Source: Bacillota bacterium
Lineage (GTDB): Bacteria > Bacillota > Sulfobacillia > JAJYWN01
DNA length: 53,148 nucleotides
Assembly (NCBI GenBank): GCA_021791495.1
Contig: JAJYWN010000069.1
Coordinates: 1-53,148, forward strand
Direction: 5' to 3'
A program made the translations under genes and the position numbers. This document shows positions 34,455-43,944 of the stretch, piece after piece. Below the pieces are notes generated by a model. It ran no database searches. It had not been told where the DNA came from and was given only the letters and a program-made list of their open reading frames with translations. Numbering within the stretch: the first letter of the stretch is position 1; every line of letters starts with the position of its first letter.

Positions 34455-34781
34455 TTGTCCAAACAGGAAGAAGAAGAATTCGTGACGCTCACCGACGAGG
34501 AGGGCCAGGAACACCAGTTCGCGGTCATTGACGTCATCGACGTGGAGGGGCAGAGTTATGCCGTCCTTCTTCCCGCCGACAGCCCCGCGCTGAACGACGA
34601 GCCCCTCGATGAAGATGAAATCGACGAAGCCATCATCCTGCGCATTGACAAGGACGAAAATGGCGAGGATGTCTTGGTCGATATCGAAGATGACGAGGAA
34701 TGGGAGAAAGTGACCGAGGCCTGGGAAGAACTCCTCGACAACGAGGAAGAGGAAGAGGACGAGGACGACGAGGAGCCCTAA
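34455..34781 (+). CDS. DUF1292 protein (YrzB-like)
   Basis: A small, very acidic protein of about 108 residues: EFVTLTDEEGQEHQFAVIDV, EGQSYAVLLPAD and then a Glu/Asp run to the end. The DUF1292 family is found next to ruvX in Bacillota; its function is not established. The TTG at 34455 lies nine bases from AAAGG; a GTG at 34446 would add three residues. The tail of some 20 acidic residues is longer than usual for the family. Confidence 0.88.
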   Translation: MSKQEEEEFVTLTDEEGQEHQFAVIDVIDVEGQSYAVLLPADSPALNDEPLDEDEIDEAIILRIDKDENGEDVLVDIEDDEEWEKVTEAWEELLDNEEEEEDEDDEEP

Positions 34782-34864
34782 CTGGGCCTATTCGACCGGT
34801 GGTCCTCATACAAATGGCCTAGACTCCAACTCTTACGACCATTAACGCGCCTTTCGGCGAAGCG

Positions 34865-34891
34865 GGCGGCTGTCAGAATGCGACAGCCGCC
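34865..34891 (+). terminator. terminator after ruvX-yrzB
   Basis: Perfect hairpin with ten-base arms GGCGGCTGTC and GACAGCCGCC and a seven-base loop, followed by TCTTTC. It separates yrzB from mltG. Confidence 0.8.
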
Positions 34892-34944
34892 TCTTTCAAC
34901 CGTTTTCGGAAGGATACAAGTGTCGAAAGCGGGAATCTAGGAGC

Positions 34945-36105
34945 ATGGTTTTCAACCGTACGCGTCCGAATCGGCGGTGGCGCGCCTCACCGCCAGTCTA
35001 CCGTCGAAAATACCATAGTTACAGAAGCCGGTCCCGCAGGCCGCGGCTGGTCTCTCTTGTCGGTCTATTCCTCGTGGCCGTTGCCCTTGTCGCCACTCTG
35101 GCTTTCCGGTTTCTCTACACTCCAGCGGGAGCCGGAGCCGACCGGCTCGTCCTCATTCCGCAAGGATCGGGTACGCCGCGGATCGCGCAGATTCTGGCCG
35201 ACGAACACCTTATCCGCAGCGCGTTCGGCTTCCGCCTCCTCGCCCGGCTGGACAAGGCCGACGCGATGCTGCGTGCCGGGGAGTACAACCTGTCACCCGC
35301 CATGCGGCCTTTGGCCATTCTCCGGAAACTGGTCAAGGGCGAGGTCGTGACCTATCCCGTGACGATCCCCGAGGGCTTTACCGTGGCGCGGATCGGTATG
35401 CTCCTAGAGGAAAAGGGCTACTTCACCCGCCAGGCTTTCGACGAGGCGGTGCGGCGCGCCTACGACGATGCGTCGTCGACGACGGCGGGCGGCGGCGCGG
35501 GCACTGCGAGCACCGCGGGATCCACAGCCGCCTACGGTTTCCCCATGCCGCCGAAAAACCCGGCTTACAAATCACCCCTGGAAGGATACCTGTTCCCGGA
35601 GACCTACCTGTACTATAAGGGTATGAAACCGGACGAAATGGTCAAGGCCATGTTGACCAATCTGGACCACGCCCTCGACGCAAAGGACAAGGAGCGGGCG
35701 GCCCAACAGAAAATGTCCATTCACGACCTCTTGACGCTCGCCTCGATCGTGGAGAAAGAGGCTCAGGTGCCGTCGGAGCGGCCCATCATCGCCGCCGTGT
35801 ACTTGAACCGGCTGCGCATCGGGATGGCCTTAGACGCCGATCCCACCATCAAGTACGCTTTGGACGAACCAGGCAAGATCGTGACGCTGCAGGACCTCGA
35901 AGTTGTCTCGCCCTACAACACTTACAAAAATGCGGGGCTGCCGCCCGGCCCCATTGGAAACCCGGGCAAGCCCTCGATCGAGGCCGTGTTGTGGCCGGCC
36001 AACGTGAACTACTTGTATTTCGTGGCCAAGGGCGATGGGACCCACGCCTTTGCGTCCACCTTAGATGAACACAACCGCAACGTGGCCCGCTACGGTCCCA
36101 GGTAG
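34945..36105 (+). CDS. mltG: endolytic transglycosylase MltG
   Basis: Membrane-anchored lytic transglycosylase that cuts nascent peptidoglycan strands; 386 residues. A basic N-terminus of about 35 residues leads to one membrane helix (LVSLVGLFLVAVALVATLAF), then a LysM-like region and the YceG catalytic domain with LASIVEKEAQVPSERPIIAA (catalytic Glu) and ALDADPTIKYAL. A short Gly/Ala/Thr-rich insert occurs near residues 175-192. The ATG at 34945 is preceded by TAGGAGC. Confidence 0.94.
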   Translation: MVFNRTRPNRRWRASPPVYRRKYHSYRSRSRRPRLVSLVGLFLVAVALVATLAFRFLYTPAGAGADRLVLIPQGSGTPRIAQILADEHLIRSAFGFRLLARLDKADAMLRAGEYNLSPAMRPLAILRKLVKGEVVTYPVTIPEGFTVARIGMLLEEKGYFTRQAFDEAVRRAYDDASSTTAGGGAGTASTAGSTAAYGFPMPPKNPAYKSPLEGYLFPETYLYYKGMKPDEMVKAMLTNLDHALDAKDKERAAQQKMSIHDLLTLASIVEKEAQVPSERPIIAAVYLNRLRIGMALDADPTIKYALDEPGKIVTLQDLEVVSPYNTYKNAGLPPGPIGNPGKPSIEAVLWPANVNYLYFVAKGDGTHAFASTLDEHNRNVARYGPR

Positions 36106-36147
36106 AGGTCCGAAGCGCCGGTGCGGCAGGTAAGGGGAGGTAGAGGG

Positions 36148-37392
<1,245 letters not shown>

Positions 37393-37464
37393 GGGAGAAT
37401 CGGCTGGAATATTTTGCTTGTGGCGTGAGAAGTTAGTCCCACCCTGTTTGAGAGGCAAAGGGGT

Positions 37465-39216
37465 GTGGACGTGCGCCAAAGCGGAGATGCGAGACTGCGG
37501 CGGAGGATGGCAGCGGTTTTGGGCTGCCTCCTCCTTGTTCTTACCGTTCTCTTGGGGCAGCTTTGGCGGATCCAGGTCACCGAAGGAAAAACCCTGTCCG
37601 CCGGGGCGGTTCGTCAGCGCGCCGTGGCCACCTCGCTGGGGCCCGGACGCGGCGACATCCTGGACCGGAACGGCAATTCGCTGACGGGGGCGCACTTTGC
37701 CTCGGTCTCCCTTAACGTCGGGGGCGCCGCTGGCGCCGCTGCCGCCAGGACCACTACCGCAGGCGCCGCTGCCGCCAGGACCGCTGCCGCCGGGACCACG
37801 GCGGCGGTTGCGAAGGTGCGCTATGGCCCCGACTCACTGGCCCATCACCTGGTTGGATACGTGAGGGGCGACGACAACCGCGGAGTGAGCGGGGTTGAAC
37901 TGGCCATGGACCGCTTCCTGCGGTCAGACCAGGCCCCCCAGGCCCTGGCCTTCATCGACGGCCAGGGGCGGCCCATACCGGGGCTGGGTGTCCGCTTGAC
38001 GCCCGAGACCGGGCGGAACAATGTCTGGTTGACCATTGACGCGCAGGCACAGGCGGCGGCAGAGAAAGCCCTGGTGAGGGCGGGCGCCCCGGGGGCGGCG
38101 GTAGTGCTTGACGCCGCTTCGGGCCAAGTCCTGGCCATGGCGAGCCGGCCCGACTTCGCCCCCGACCGGGTGGCCGACTATCTCCATGCCAACGGGGCCC
38201 CCCTCGTCAACCGCGCCACCTCGGCCTATGCGCCCGGGTCCGTCTTCAAGCTGGTGGTTCTGGCCGCAGCCCTGGAAACGGGTGCTACCCATCCGAGTGA
38301 GGTCTTCGAATGCCCCGGGTACGTCGACGTCGGTGACCGGCGCATCCCTTGTCTGGCTCACCCGTCTGCCTCGCCTGCCGCGCCCGCGAAGATCACAGTG
38401 GTGGACGCGCTGGCGCAATCCTGTAACACCACCTTCATCAAGCTGGGGCTGCGGATAGGGCCGGAGGCTATCGCCCGCCAGGCCCGGCTCTTTGGTCTTG
38501 GGCAGACCACCGGGACCGGCTTGCCTGAAGAAGCCGCGGGGAACATCCCCGCGCCGGCCGGCGCGGCTTCGGACGGGGGGATCAGCCGCGGTGACATCGC
38601 CAACATGGCCATCGGACAAGGAGATGTGATGGTCACCCCCTTGCAGGTGGCCCGAATGATCGCCGCCATCACGCAACGCGGCGTCATCTCCGAACCCTCG
38701 GTTTTCGGGAAGGTGGTCAACCAGGACGACATCACCGTGTGGCGGCCGGGCGAGCCGGTTCTGGCGAGGGCCGTGACCCCGGCTACGGCCTTGGTCCTTC
38801 GGGAAGGCATGACCAGGGCGACGAAAACAGGTACATCACGGGCCGCCCAGCCGGCGGCGCTCGGCCTGTCTTCCGCCCGCGGGCTCAAGGCGGCCGCCGG
38901 GAAATCGGGCACCGCCGAGACTCCCGGGAAGACGGCCGCGGGCGAGCCAATCAACAACGCCTGGTTCGCCGGCTACTATCCGGGCGACCACCCCAGATGG
39001 GTCATCGTCGTGGTTCTGGAGACCACTGGCACTGGCGGCGGACAAGCCGCCCCAGTCTTCGCCGAGATTGCCGGCGCCCTAGTGAGCGCTGCAGAAGCGG
39101 CTTCTGAGAGTTCAACGCCCTGTGTCAGAGCTTCTCAATACGTGAATGGTCGGAAAACCGGAAACTTACCGCTCAGTAACCATCCGAAATCCCGGCCGGA
39201 TGGCACAGTTATGTAA
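37465..39216 (+). CDS. penicillin-binding transpeptidase, tail altered by insertion
   Basis: Membrane-anchored cross-linking enzyme (PBP2/FtsI class) of 583 residues. One N-terminal helix (AVLGCLLLVLTVLLGQLW) precedes RGDILDRNGNSL. A tandem Ala/Arg/Thr-rich linker (residues about 90-115, two copies of a GAAAART unit) replaces most of the usual dimerisation domain. Catalytic motifs are SVFK in YAPGSVFKLVV, SCN in AQSCNTTFIKLG, and KSGT in AAGKSGTAETP, where KTGT is usual. Native coding ends at AEIAGAL near 39081. The last 45 residues are encoded by the element inserted at CTAG. Without the insert the tail would be ALARATR and stop. Confidence 0.87.
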   Translation: MDVRQSGDARLRRRMAAVLGCLLLVLTVLLGQLWRIQVTEGKTLSAGAVRQRAVATSLGPGRGDILDRNGNSLTGAHFASVSLNVGGAAGAAAARTTTAGAAAARTAAAGTTAAVAKVRYGPDSLAHHLVGYVRGDDNRGVSGVELAMDRFLRSDQAPQALAFIDGQGRPIPGLGVRLTPETGRNNVWLTIDAQAQAAAEKALVRAGAPGAAVVLDAASGQVLAMASRPDFAPDRVADYLHANGAPLVNRATSAYAPGSVFKLVVLAAALETGATHPSEVFECPGYVDVGDRRIPCLAHPSASPAAPAKITVVDALAQSCNTTFIKLGLRIGPEAIARQARLFGLGQTTGTGLPEEAAGNIPAPAGAASDGGISRGDIANMAIGQGDVMVTPLQVARMIAAITQRGVISEPSVFGKVVNQDDITVWRPGEPVLARAVTPATALVLREGMTRATKTGTSRAAQPAALGLSSARGLKAAAGKSGTAETPGKTAAGEPINNAWFAGYYPGDHPRWVIVVVLETTGTGGGQAAPVFAEIAGALVSAAEAASESSTPCVRASQYVNGRKTGNLPLSNHPKSRPDGTVM

Positions 39217-39459
39217 TCTATCCCCCTCGCTAGAGCGCATTTGGAGCCCTTGAAGGAGGGAGCGTGTCCGGGTTTCCGGATGGTTTGTCACCTCTGAGTG
39301 GCCGGAAAACCGACCTTTTGCCCTGAAGCTTTGTACTCTTCTAGCACAAACTCGCACCTGACAGGATGCCGGAAGGACACCTGTCCGCGCTTTCGCCACC
39401 ATGGTCCCAAGAACACGCTAAATGGGCTAGACAACTGTGGTTTTGCAGCGCTCCCCTAG
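39079..39459. mobile_element. CTAG-flanked inverted-repeat insertion, copy D
   Basis: A 373-bp insert flanked by CTAG on both sides (39079-39082 and 39456-39459). Its ends are inverted: TGAGCGCTGCAGAA on the left, and GGGAGCGCTGCAAAACCAC read inward from the right. Long internal arms (39148-39195 and 39268-39316) share GGTCGGAAAACCGG...AACCATCCGGAAACCCGG-type sequence in opposite orientation. The left half matches the half element at 13277-13390. No gene fits inside. Removing the insert and one CTAG restores a short natural end to the penicillin-binding protein gene. It is a MITE-like non-autonomous element by structure. Bases 39460-39588 hold nothing more. Confidence 0.85.
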
Positions 39460-39588
39460 CCCGTGCCACCAGGTGATTAGATCGGCCGGATATCCTCTAC
39501 CGGGTCTCTTCCTTTGGCCCGTGACCCGTGTTAGATTATCACTTGACGGCACAGCTCAACGCCCCCGCACCCCACTGGAGGATGGCAA

Positions 39589-40074
39589 ATGACGCCGAAA
39601 CCGAGCAGAACCCCGTCCCAGCTACTTCTCGAGGCCATCGCTGTCGGGGAGGTAGTCTTCGCCGCTTTCTTCCTTGTACTTTCCGGGGCTTCCATACCGG
39701 ACCGCGTACCGAGTCATTTCGGGTTCACGGGAAGGCCGGACTCCTGGGGCGGCAAGTACACGCTGGTGGCCTTTCCCGTCCTGGCGGCCTTCTTTTACGC
39801 CGGTCTTACGGCTGTCAGTTTCTTCCCCAGGGTATGGAACATGCCGGTGAAAATCACTCCGGAAAATGAGGCGCGCCAGTACGGATTGGTTCGGTCCATG
39901 CTCTTGTGGCTGAAGGCGGAGATCGCGCTCAACCTCACTTTCCTGGAATGGGGGTCCGTCGAGGTCGCGGAGGGCAAGGCTAGCGGACTCGGCTGGGCCC
40001 CTCTCATCGGCATCGCCGCTGTCTTTCTGACGGTGGGAGCCCACCTGTATGGAATGGTCAAGGCCCGGGGCTAG
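39589..40074 (+). CDS. DUF1648 membrane protein
   Basis: A 161-residue protein with about four membrane helices. The conserved DUF1648 stretch IPDRVPSHFGFTGRPDSWGG follows the first helix, as in SdpI-like immunity/regulator proteins, though the SdpI C-terminal part is absent. The ATG at 39589 has GGAGG seven bases upstream. Its role is unknown; some relatives protect against toxins or act in signalling. It stands alone ahead of sigK. Confidence 0.85.
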   Translation: MTPKPSRTPSQLLLEAIAVGEVVFAAFFLVLSGASIPDRVPSHFGFTGRPDSWGGKYTLVAFPVLAAFFYAGLTAVSFFPRVWNMPVKITPENEARQYGLVRSMLLWLKAEIALNLTFLEWGSVEVAEGKASGLGWAPLIGIAAVFLTVGAHLYGMVKARG

Positions 40075-40209
40075 GGCCAAGATGGGCGAAAGTCCCAGTT
40101 AAAGACAAGCACAAATCGCGTCCCCCGTTCGTATTCATGCTAGGGTCAGCCCATCTTGGCCTGGCTATTCGTGTCCCGCGCCTCCGGCGGGACCCTGGGA
40201 GGGACGCCA

Positions 40210-40920
40210 TTGACCACCGCCATCGCGGCCTTTCTGACCACCCTCGTCACCGGGATTCTCCTCCTGCTTAGAGGATACGTCGGATCCGGAAACAGTTTTC
40301 CGCAGCCCATGAGTGAAGAAGAGGAAAGCCGGCATCTGGCTCTGATGATGTCGGGGTCGCTGGAAGCGAGGGAAGCGCTGATTGAGCGCAACCTGCGATT
40401 GGTAGCGCACGTGGTTAAGAAGTTCGATAACACCGGGGAAGACCTTGACGACCTCATTTCCATCGGGACCATCGGCCTCATCAAGGGCATCAAGACCTTC
40501 GACCCCTCCAAAGGAACGAAACTGGCCACCTACGCGGCACGCTGCATCGAAAACGAGATTCTGATGTACCTCCGGTCGACCAAGCGCGTCCGCAATGAAG
40601 TCCTCCTTCACGACCCGATCGGCGTCGACCGGGAAGGCAACGAGATCACCCTCATAGACATCCTCGGCACCGACCCGGACATCGTGCCGGAGGAAGTCGC
40701 GACTCGCGCCGAGGCCGAGACCGTCCGGGACTGTGTTGATCATCTCGATGACAAGGAGCAGAAGGTGCTTAAGCTCCGCTACGGGCTCGAGCAGGCGCCC
40801 CGCAAGACTCAGCGCGAGATCGCCTGGATCCTCGGCATCTCGCGATCTTACGTTTCTCGGATCGAGAAAAAGGCCGTGAGTAAACTGTCGCGGGACCTCC
40901 AGCATCACAAACTGGGCTAG
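40210..40920 (+). CDS. sigK: sporulation sigma factor SigK (pro-form)
   Basis: RNA polymerase sigma factor of the late mother cell, 236 residues. A hydrophobic pro-sequence (LTTAIAAFLTTLVTGILLLL) precedes NSFPQPMSEEEESRHLALM and is removed by SpoIVFB in related species. Region 2 is SIGTIGLIKGIKTFDPSKGT and KLATYAARCIENEILMYLR; region 4 is TQREIAWILGISRSYVSRIE. The TTG at 40210 follows GGGAGGG by seven bases; the frame is open further upstream without a ribosome site. The gene is continuous, with no skin-type interruption. It is strong evidence that the organism forms endospores. Confidence 0.95.
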   Translation: MTTAIAAFLTTLVTGILLLLRGYVGSGNSFPQPMSEEEESRHLALMMSGSLEAREALIERNLRLVAHVVKKFDNTGEDLDDLISIGTIGLIKGIKTFDPSKGTKLATYAARCIENEILMYLRSTKRVRNEVLLHDPIGVDREGNEITLIDILGTDPDIVPEEVATRAEAETVRDCVDHLDDKEQKVLKLRYGLEQAPRKTQREIAWILGISRSYVSRIEKKAVSKLSRDLQHHKLG

Positions 40921-40978
40921 GCGGGTGAACGTCTGGGAGTCCCCTTGAGGAGCAGAAAAGGGAAAAGTGAACGGACGT

Positions 40979-41002
40979 GGGGTGCGGCGCCGGCCGCGCC
41001 CC
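40979..41002 (+). terminator. probable terminator after sigK
   Basis: A GC-rich hairpin, GGGGTGCGGC-GCCG-GCCGCGCCCC, starts 58 bases after the sigK stop. It is followed by GCGACTTTGTT, a weak T-rich stretch. Confidence 0.5.
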
Positions 41003-41127
41003 GCGACTTTGTTGCAGGACGCTGGGAAACCCTGTCGAATGGACGGCTATACCGCGCTCCGGTCGGCGCCGGCAGGTAGAGGCAGCCGGAAGCGGCGCAT
41101 CTAGCTGGACACAATGGAGGGGGTTCC

Positions 41128-41982
41128 ATGTCCGCGGAACAGGTCACTTACGGCAAGGTGGCTCTCGTAGTCGGTGCATCGTCGGGCATAGGCAAGGCTT
41201 GCGCGGAGTACCTGAAGGACCAGGGTTACCATGTATACGGTGCCGCGCGGCGCATCACTCCGGAGCTGGCGGCCGATCCCGGTGAACCCGGGCGCGACGG
41301 GGGATTTCTCCGCTGGCTCCAGATGGATGTGCGTGAAGGGGCTTCCGTCGGAGCTGCCGTCCAGAAAGTCCTCGATGCCGAGGGGGGCCTGGGCGTCCTG
41401 GTCCACGCCGCCGGGTATGGACTGGCCGGTTCGGTGGAGGACACCTCCCCAGAGGAAGCCTTGGCCCAATTTGAGACCAACTTCTTCGGTCCGCTGCGCA
41501 TGTACCGCGCCGTACTGCCGACCATGCGGCGGCAGGGCGGGGGGCGTATCGTCGTCATCACCTCGGTGGCGGGCTTTGTTCCCTTGCCGTTCCAGTCCAT
41601 GTACAGCGCCAGCAAGTACGCCCTGGAGGCCATGACGGAGTCCCTGCGTATGGAAGTGGCGTCTCTGGGGATCAAGGTGTCCATGGTGGAGCCGGGGGAC
41701 ATCAGCACAGGCTTTACGGCGGCGCGCGCCTGGACAGCCCAAGCGGCAGTCGACGCTTCTCCCTACAAGAAGAGGTGTGAGCGCGCTGTCGCCTCCATGG
41801 TCAAGTCCGAAACCAAAGGTCCCGGGCCCCAGATCGTAGTGAAAGACGTGGCGCGGCTGCTCCGCATGAAGAACCCACCCGCGCGGGTCATTACCGGGTT
41901 CGACTATAAAATGGTAGGGTTCCTGAAACGCATCGTGCCGGACTGGTTCCTGGAATACGTGCTCGTGAAGATGTACTCCTAA
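41128..41982 (+). CDS. short-chain dehydrogenase/reductase
   Basis: A 284-residue NAD(P)-dependent oxidoreductase of the classical SDR type. The cofactor motif is VVGASSGIGKACAEYL, followed by HAAGYGLAGSV, the serine in VITSVAG, YSASKYALEAM as the catalytic YxxxK, and VEPGDISTGF. The ATG at 41128 follows GGAGGGGG. The C-terminal region, with a MVGFLKRIVPDWFLEYVL segment, resembles SDRs acting on lipids or sterols; substrate unknown. Confidence 0.9.
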   Translation: MSAEQVTYGKVALVVGASSGIGKACAEYLKDQGYHVYGAARRITPELAADPGEPGRDGGFLRWLQMDVREGASVGAAVQKVLDAEGGLGVLVHAAGYGLAGSVEDTSPEEALAQFETNFFGPLRMYRAVLPTMRRQGGGRIVVITSVAGFVPLPFQSMYSASKYALEAMTESLRMEVASLGIKVSMVEPGDISTGFTAARAWTAQAAVDASPYKKRCERAVASMVKSETKGPGPQIVVKDVARLLRMKNPPARVITGFDYKMVGFLKRIVPDWFLEYVLVKMYS

Positions 41983-42027
41983 TGGGGCTGACGGCACGGC
42001 CGTGACCGGCACGGACGTGGCGTGTCT

Positions 42028-42056
42028 TGCCGCGTCCCGGTTATGGTATACTCTAG
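42028..42056 (+). promoter_or_regulatory. extended -10 promoter before yqeG
   Basis: TGGTATACT at about 42043-42051 is an extended -10 box. No convincing -35 lies upstream. Transcription would start about 30 bases before the ATG at 42088. Confidence 0.45.
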
Positions 42057-42087
42057 GGGTGCCTGAAGACTGCGGGCCATAGGAATC

Positions 42088-42672
42088 ATGGACGATTGCC
42101 CGAGTCTGCCTGGGGGTGCGCCGTCGGCCGTGGCTGGTTTCCTGGAAGCCCTGAAACCCGATCTTTACCTCCCGAGCCTGCTGGACCTGGACCCGGCGTG
42201 GTTGGTGCGCCGCGGGGTCAAGGCCCTCATCTCGGACCTGGATAACACCATGGCGGCCTGGAAGAACGGCTACCCGGATTCCGCCTGCGTCAGTTTCTTT
42301 GACCGGGTAAAGGCGAAAGGCATCGCGTGCTGCATTCTGTCCAACGCCCCTGCCTGGCGTGTCCGGAAAGCCGCCGAGATTCTGGACATCCCGGGCGTCC
42401 CGAATGCCGGCAAGCCGCGGCGCGCGGCGTTCCACCGGGCTCTGCAGGTCCTTGGCACCACGGCCAGGGAGACCTGTGTAGTGGGGGACCAGATTTTTAC
42501 CGACGTCTGGGGCGCTAAAAGATCGGGCTTGATGACGGTCCTGGTAGTCCCGTTCGGAACCAGGGAGTTCATCTGGACTAAGCTGGTGCGCCACGTAGAG
42601 CGGGCCGTCCTCAGAGGGCTGGCCGAACGAGGTCTCCTGGAGACCCTTTCGAGTCAGGGTGGGCGAGGCTAA
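42088..42672 (+). CDS. YqeG family HAD-type phosphatase
   Basis: A 194-residue HAD IIIA phosphatase. Motif I is LISDLDNTMAAW, motif II the Ser in CCILSNAPAW, motif III the Lys in NAGKPRRAAF, and motif IV VVGDQIFTDVWGAKRSG. In Bacillota yqeG normally precedes yqeH and other sporulation or competence-era genes; here the next recognised gene is a prepilin peptidase. AGGAATC precedes the ATG. Physiological substrate unknown. The 337 bases that follow (42673-43009) hold no gene I can support on either strand. Confidence 0.92.
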   Translation: MDDCPSLPGGAPSAVAGFLEALKPDLYLPSLLDLDPAWLVRRGVKALISDLDNTMAAWKNGYPDSACVSFFDRVKAKGIACCILSNAPAWRVRKAAEILDIPGVPNAGKPRRAAFHRALQVLGTTARETCVVGDQIFTDVWGAKRSGLMTVLVVPFGTREFIWTKLVRHVERAVLRGLAERGLLETLSSQGGRG

Positions 42673-43009
42673 CCGAGGAAGTACATCCGCAACGAGACGC
42701 GCCGGCGGGCGCTTGCCGCGGCTTCATTACTGCGGCCGCATCCCCGGGAGACGGCCACTTCCATCAGTCGGGCGTCACGCAGCCACGGCCGCTCATTTCT
42801 GGTCCGCGCGACGGCGTCCCGCATCTCACGCATTAACGAGCCCGATGTTCCACCGGCCGCCAGCGGCACGGAGTACGTTCTGAGGGTCTTGGGCATTTCC
42901 ATCACCGCAGCCCATTATGGCCATTTTGGCTGGCTGGATTTCATCTGTCCAGCGGCAATTGGTTTCGGCAGGACTAAGCCTGGCACCCGTTGAAGCCCGG
43001 AGCATGACC

Positions 43010-43702
43010 ATGGCTGAAATGGGCCGGACAGAGTCCTCGATGGCGATTGTCGTCTTTCTCGTCGGGCTGGGAGCGGGCGTCCTCGTAGACTTGTATGCCG
43101 CCCGCGTCCGCCGTATGTTGTCTGCCGGCCGTGCCGGCACCACCAGTGCCACAGCAGCTATCACCGCCACCAGCGCCGCGATGACCGCGCTGGCGACCGG
43201 CGCCCTGGCCGCCATGGCCTGGCGCTGGTCCCCGCACCCCTGGTCTGCCGCTCTCTTGGTCCCTCTGCTGGTTCTAGTCACAGTGGTCGACATCGAACAT
43301 CAGTTGATCCTGGATGGCTCGGTCCTGACCGGCTTGGTAACCGGCCTGGCTCTAAGCGTCGCAGGCCTTTCGGTTTCTGTGCCATCGGCCATTTTCGGCC
43401 TAATTCTGGGAAGCGCCATCATGGTGGTGGTGGCCATGGCGAGCCCGGGGAGCATGGGTGGTGGGGATGTGAAGTTCAGTGCGGTGATGGGCGCCTTCCT
43501 CGGGCCGGGTTTTGGCCTTCTGGCGCTCTTCGTTGGGTTCATCCTTGCCGCTCTGGCCGGTCTGGCGCTTCTCATCACCCGGAGGAAAGGGAGGAAAGAC
43601 TCCATTCCTTTCGGCCCTTTCCTTGCCGGCGGTACGTACATCGCCGCAGTGTGGGGTCCGGTTATCCTAAGTCAGTACCTTTCGCTTCTACTTAAGAAGT
43701 GA
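43010..43702 (+). CDS. prepilin peptidase (A24 aspartyl protease)
   Basis: Polytopic inner-membrane protease of about 230 residues, related to PilD/ComC. Two catalytic aspartates are visible: VTVVDIEHQLILDGSV and MGGGDVKFSAVMGAFLG. The N-terminal methylation domain is reduced to one helix (VFLVGLGAGVLVDLYAARV); the zinc-binding CxxC pairs are absent, so it probably processes but does not methylate prepilins. I chose the ATG at 43010, seven bases after GGAG; an ATG at 42917 lacks a ribosome site. No pilin genes are nearby. Confidence 0.83.
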   Translation: MAEMGRTESSMAIVVFLVGLGAGVLVDLYAARVRRMLSAGRAGTTSATAAITATSAAMTALATGALAAMAWRWSPHPWSAALLVPLLVLVTVVDIEHQLILDGSVLTGLVTGLALSVAGLSVSVPSAIFGLILGSAIMVVVAMASPGSMGGGDVKFSAVMGAFLGPGFGLLALFVGFILAALAGLALLITRRKGRKDSIPFGPFLAGGTYIAAVWGPVILSQYLSLLLKK

Positions 43703-43944
43703 CTTTAGTTCCAGCTTTTGTCTCTGTATCCGAACAAAAAGCTATCCACCTCTTGCGTTGTGAAGGATTCGCAAGATCCATGGAGAATTCGACGTCATCC
43801 GGTGGCATCTCGATTTGACACCTACACACAACACACTACTCCTTCTTCACACCACACGCTCCAACGCCCGGCACAGGCCAACGGATTGGCTGTTTTGTTG
43901 GACAACCAAAACGAGGAATCGACGTTTTCCAAAGGGGCCTGCGC

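Noticed and set aside
41101-42594. A 497-codon minus-strand open frame opposite the SDR and YqeG genes.
   Set aside because: It shadows two well-recognised plus-strand genes and crosses the gap between them; composition is His/Gly/Arg-rich as expected of shadows.
42669-42905. A 78-codon minus-strand frame in the gap between yqeG and the prepilin peptidase gene.
   Set aside because: No ribosome site precedes its start and I recognise no family, although its composition is not absurd. Left unannotated.
43814-43845. TTGACA at 43814 as a full promoter of the D-aminoacylase gene.
   Set aside because: No -10-like hexamer lies 16-19 bases downstream; only the -35-like motif is present.
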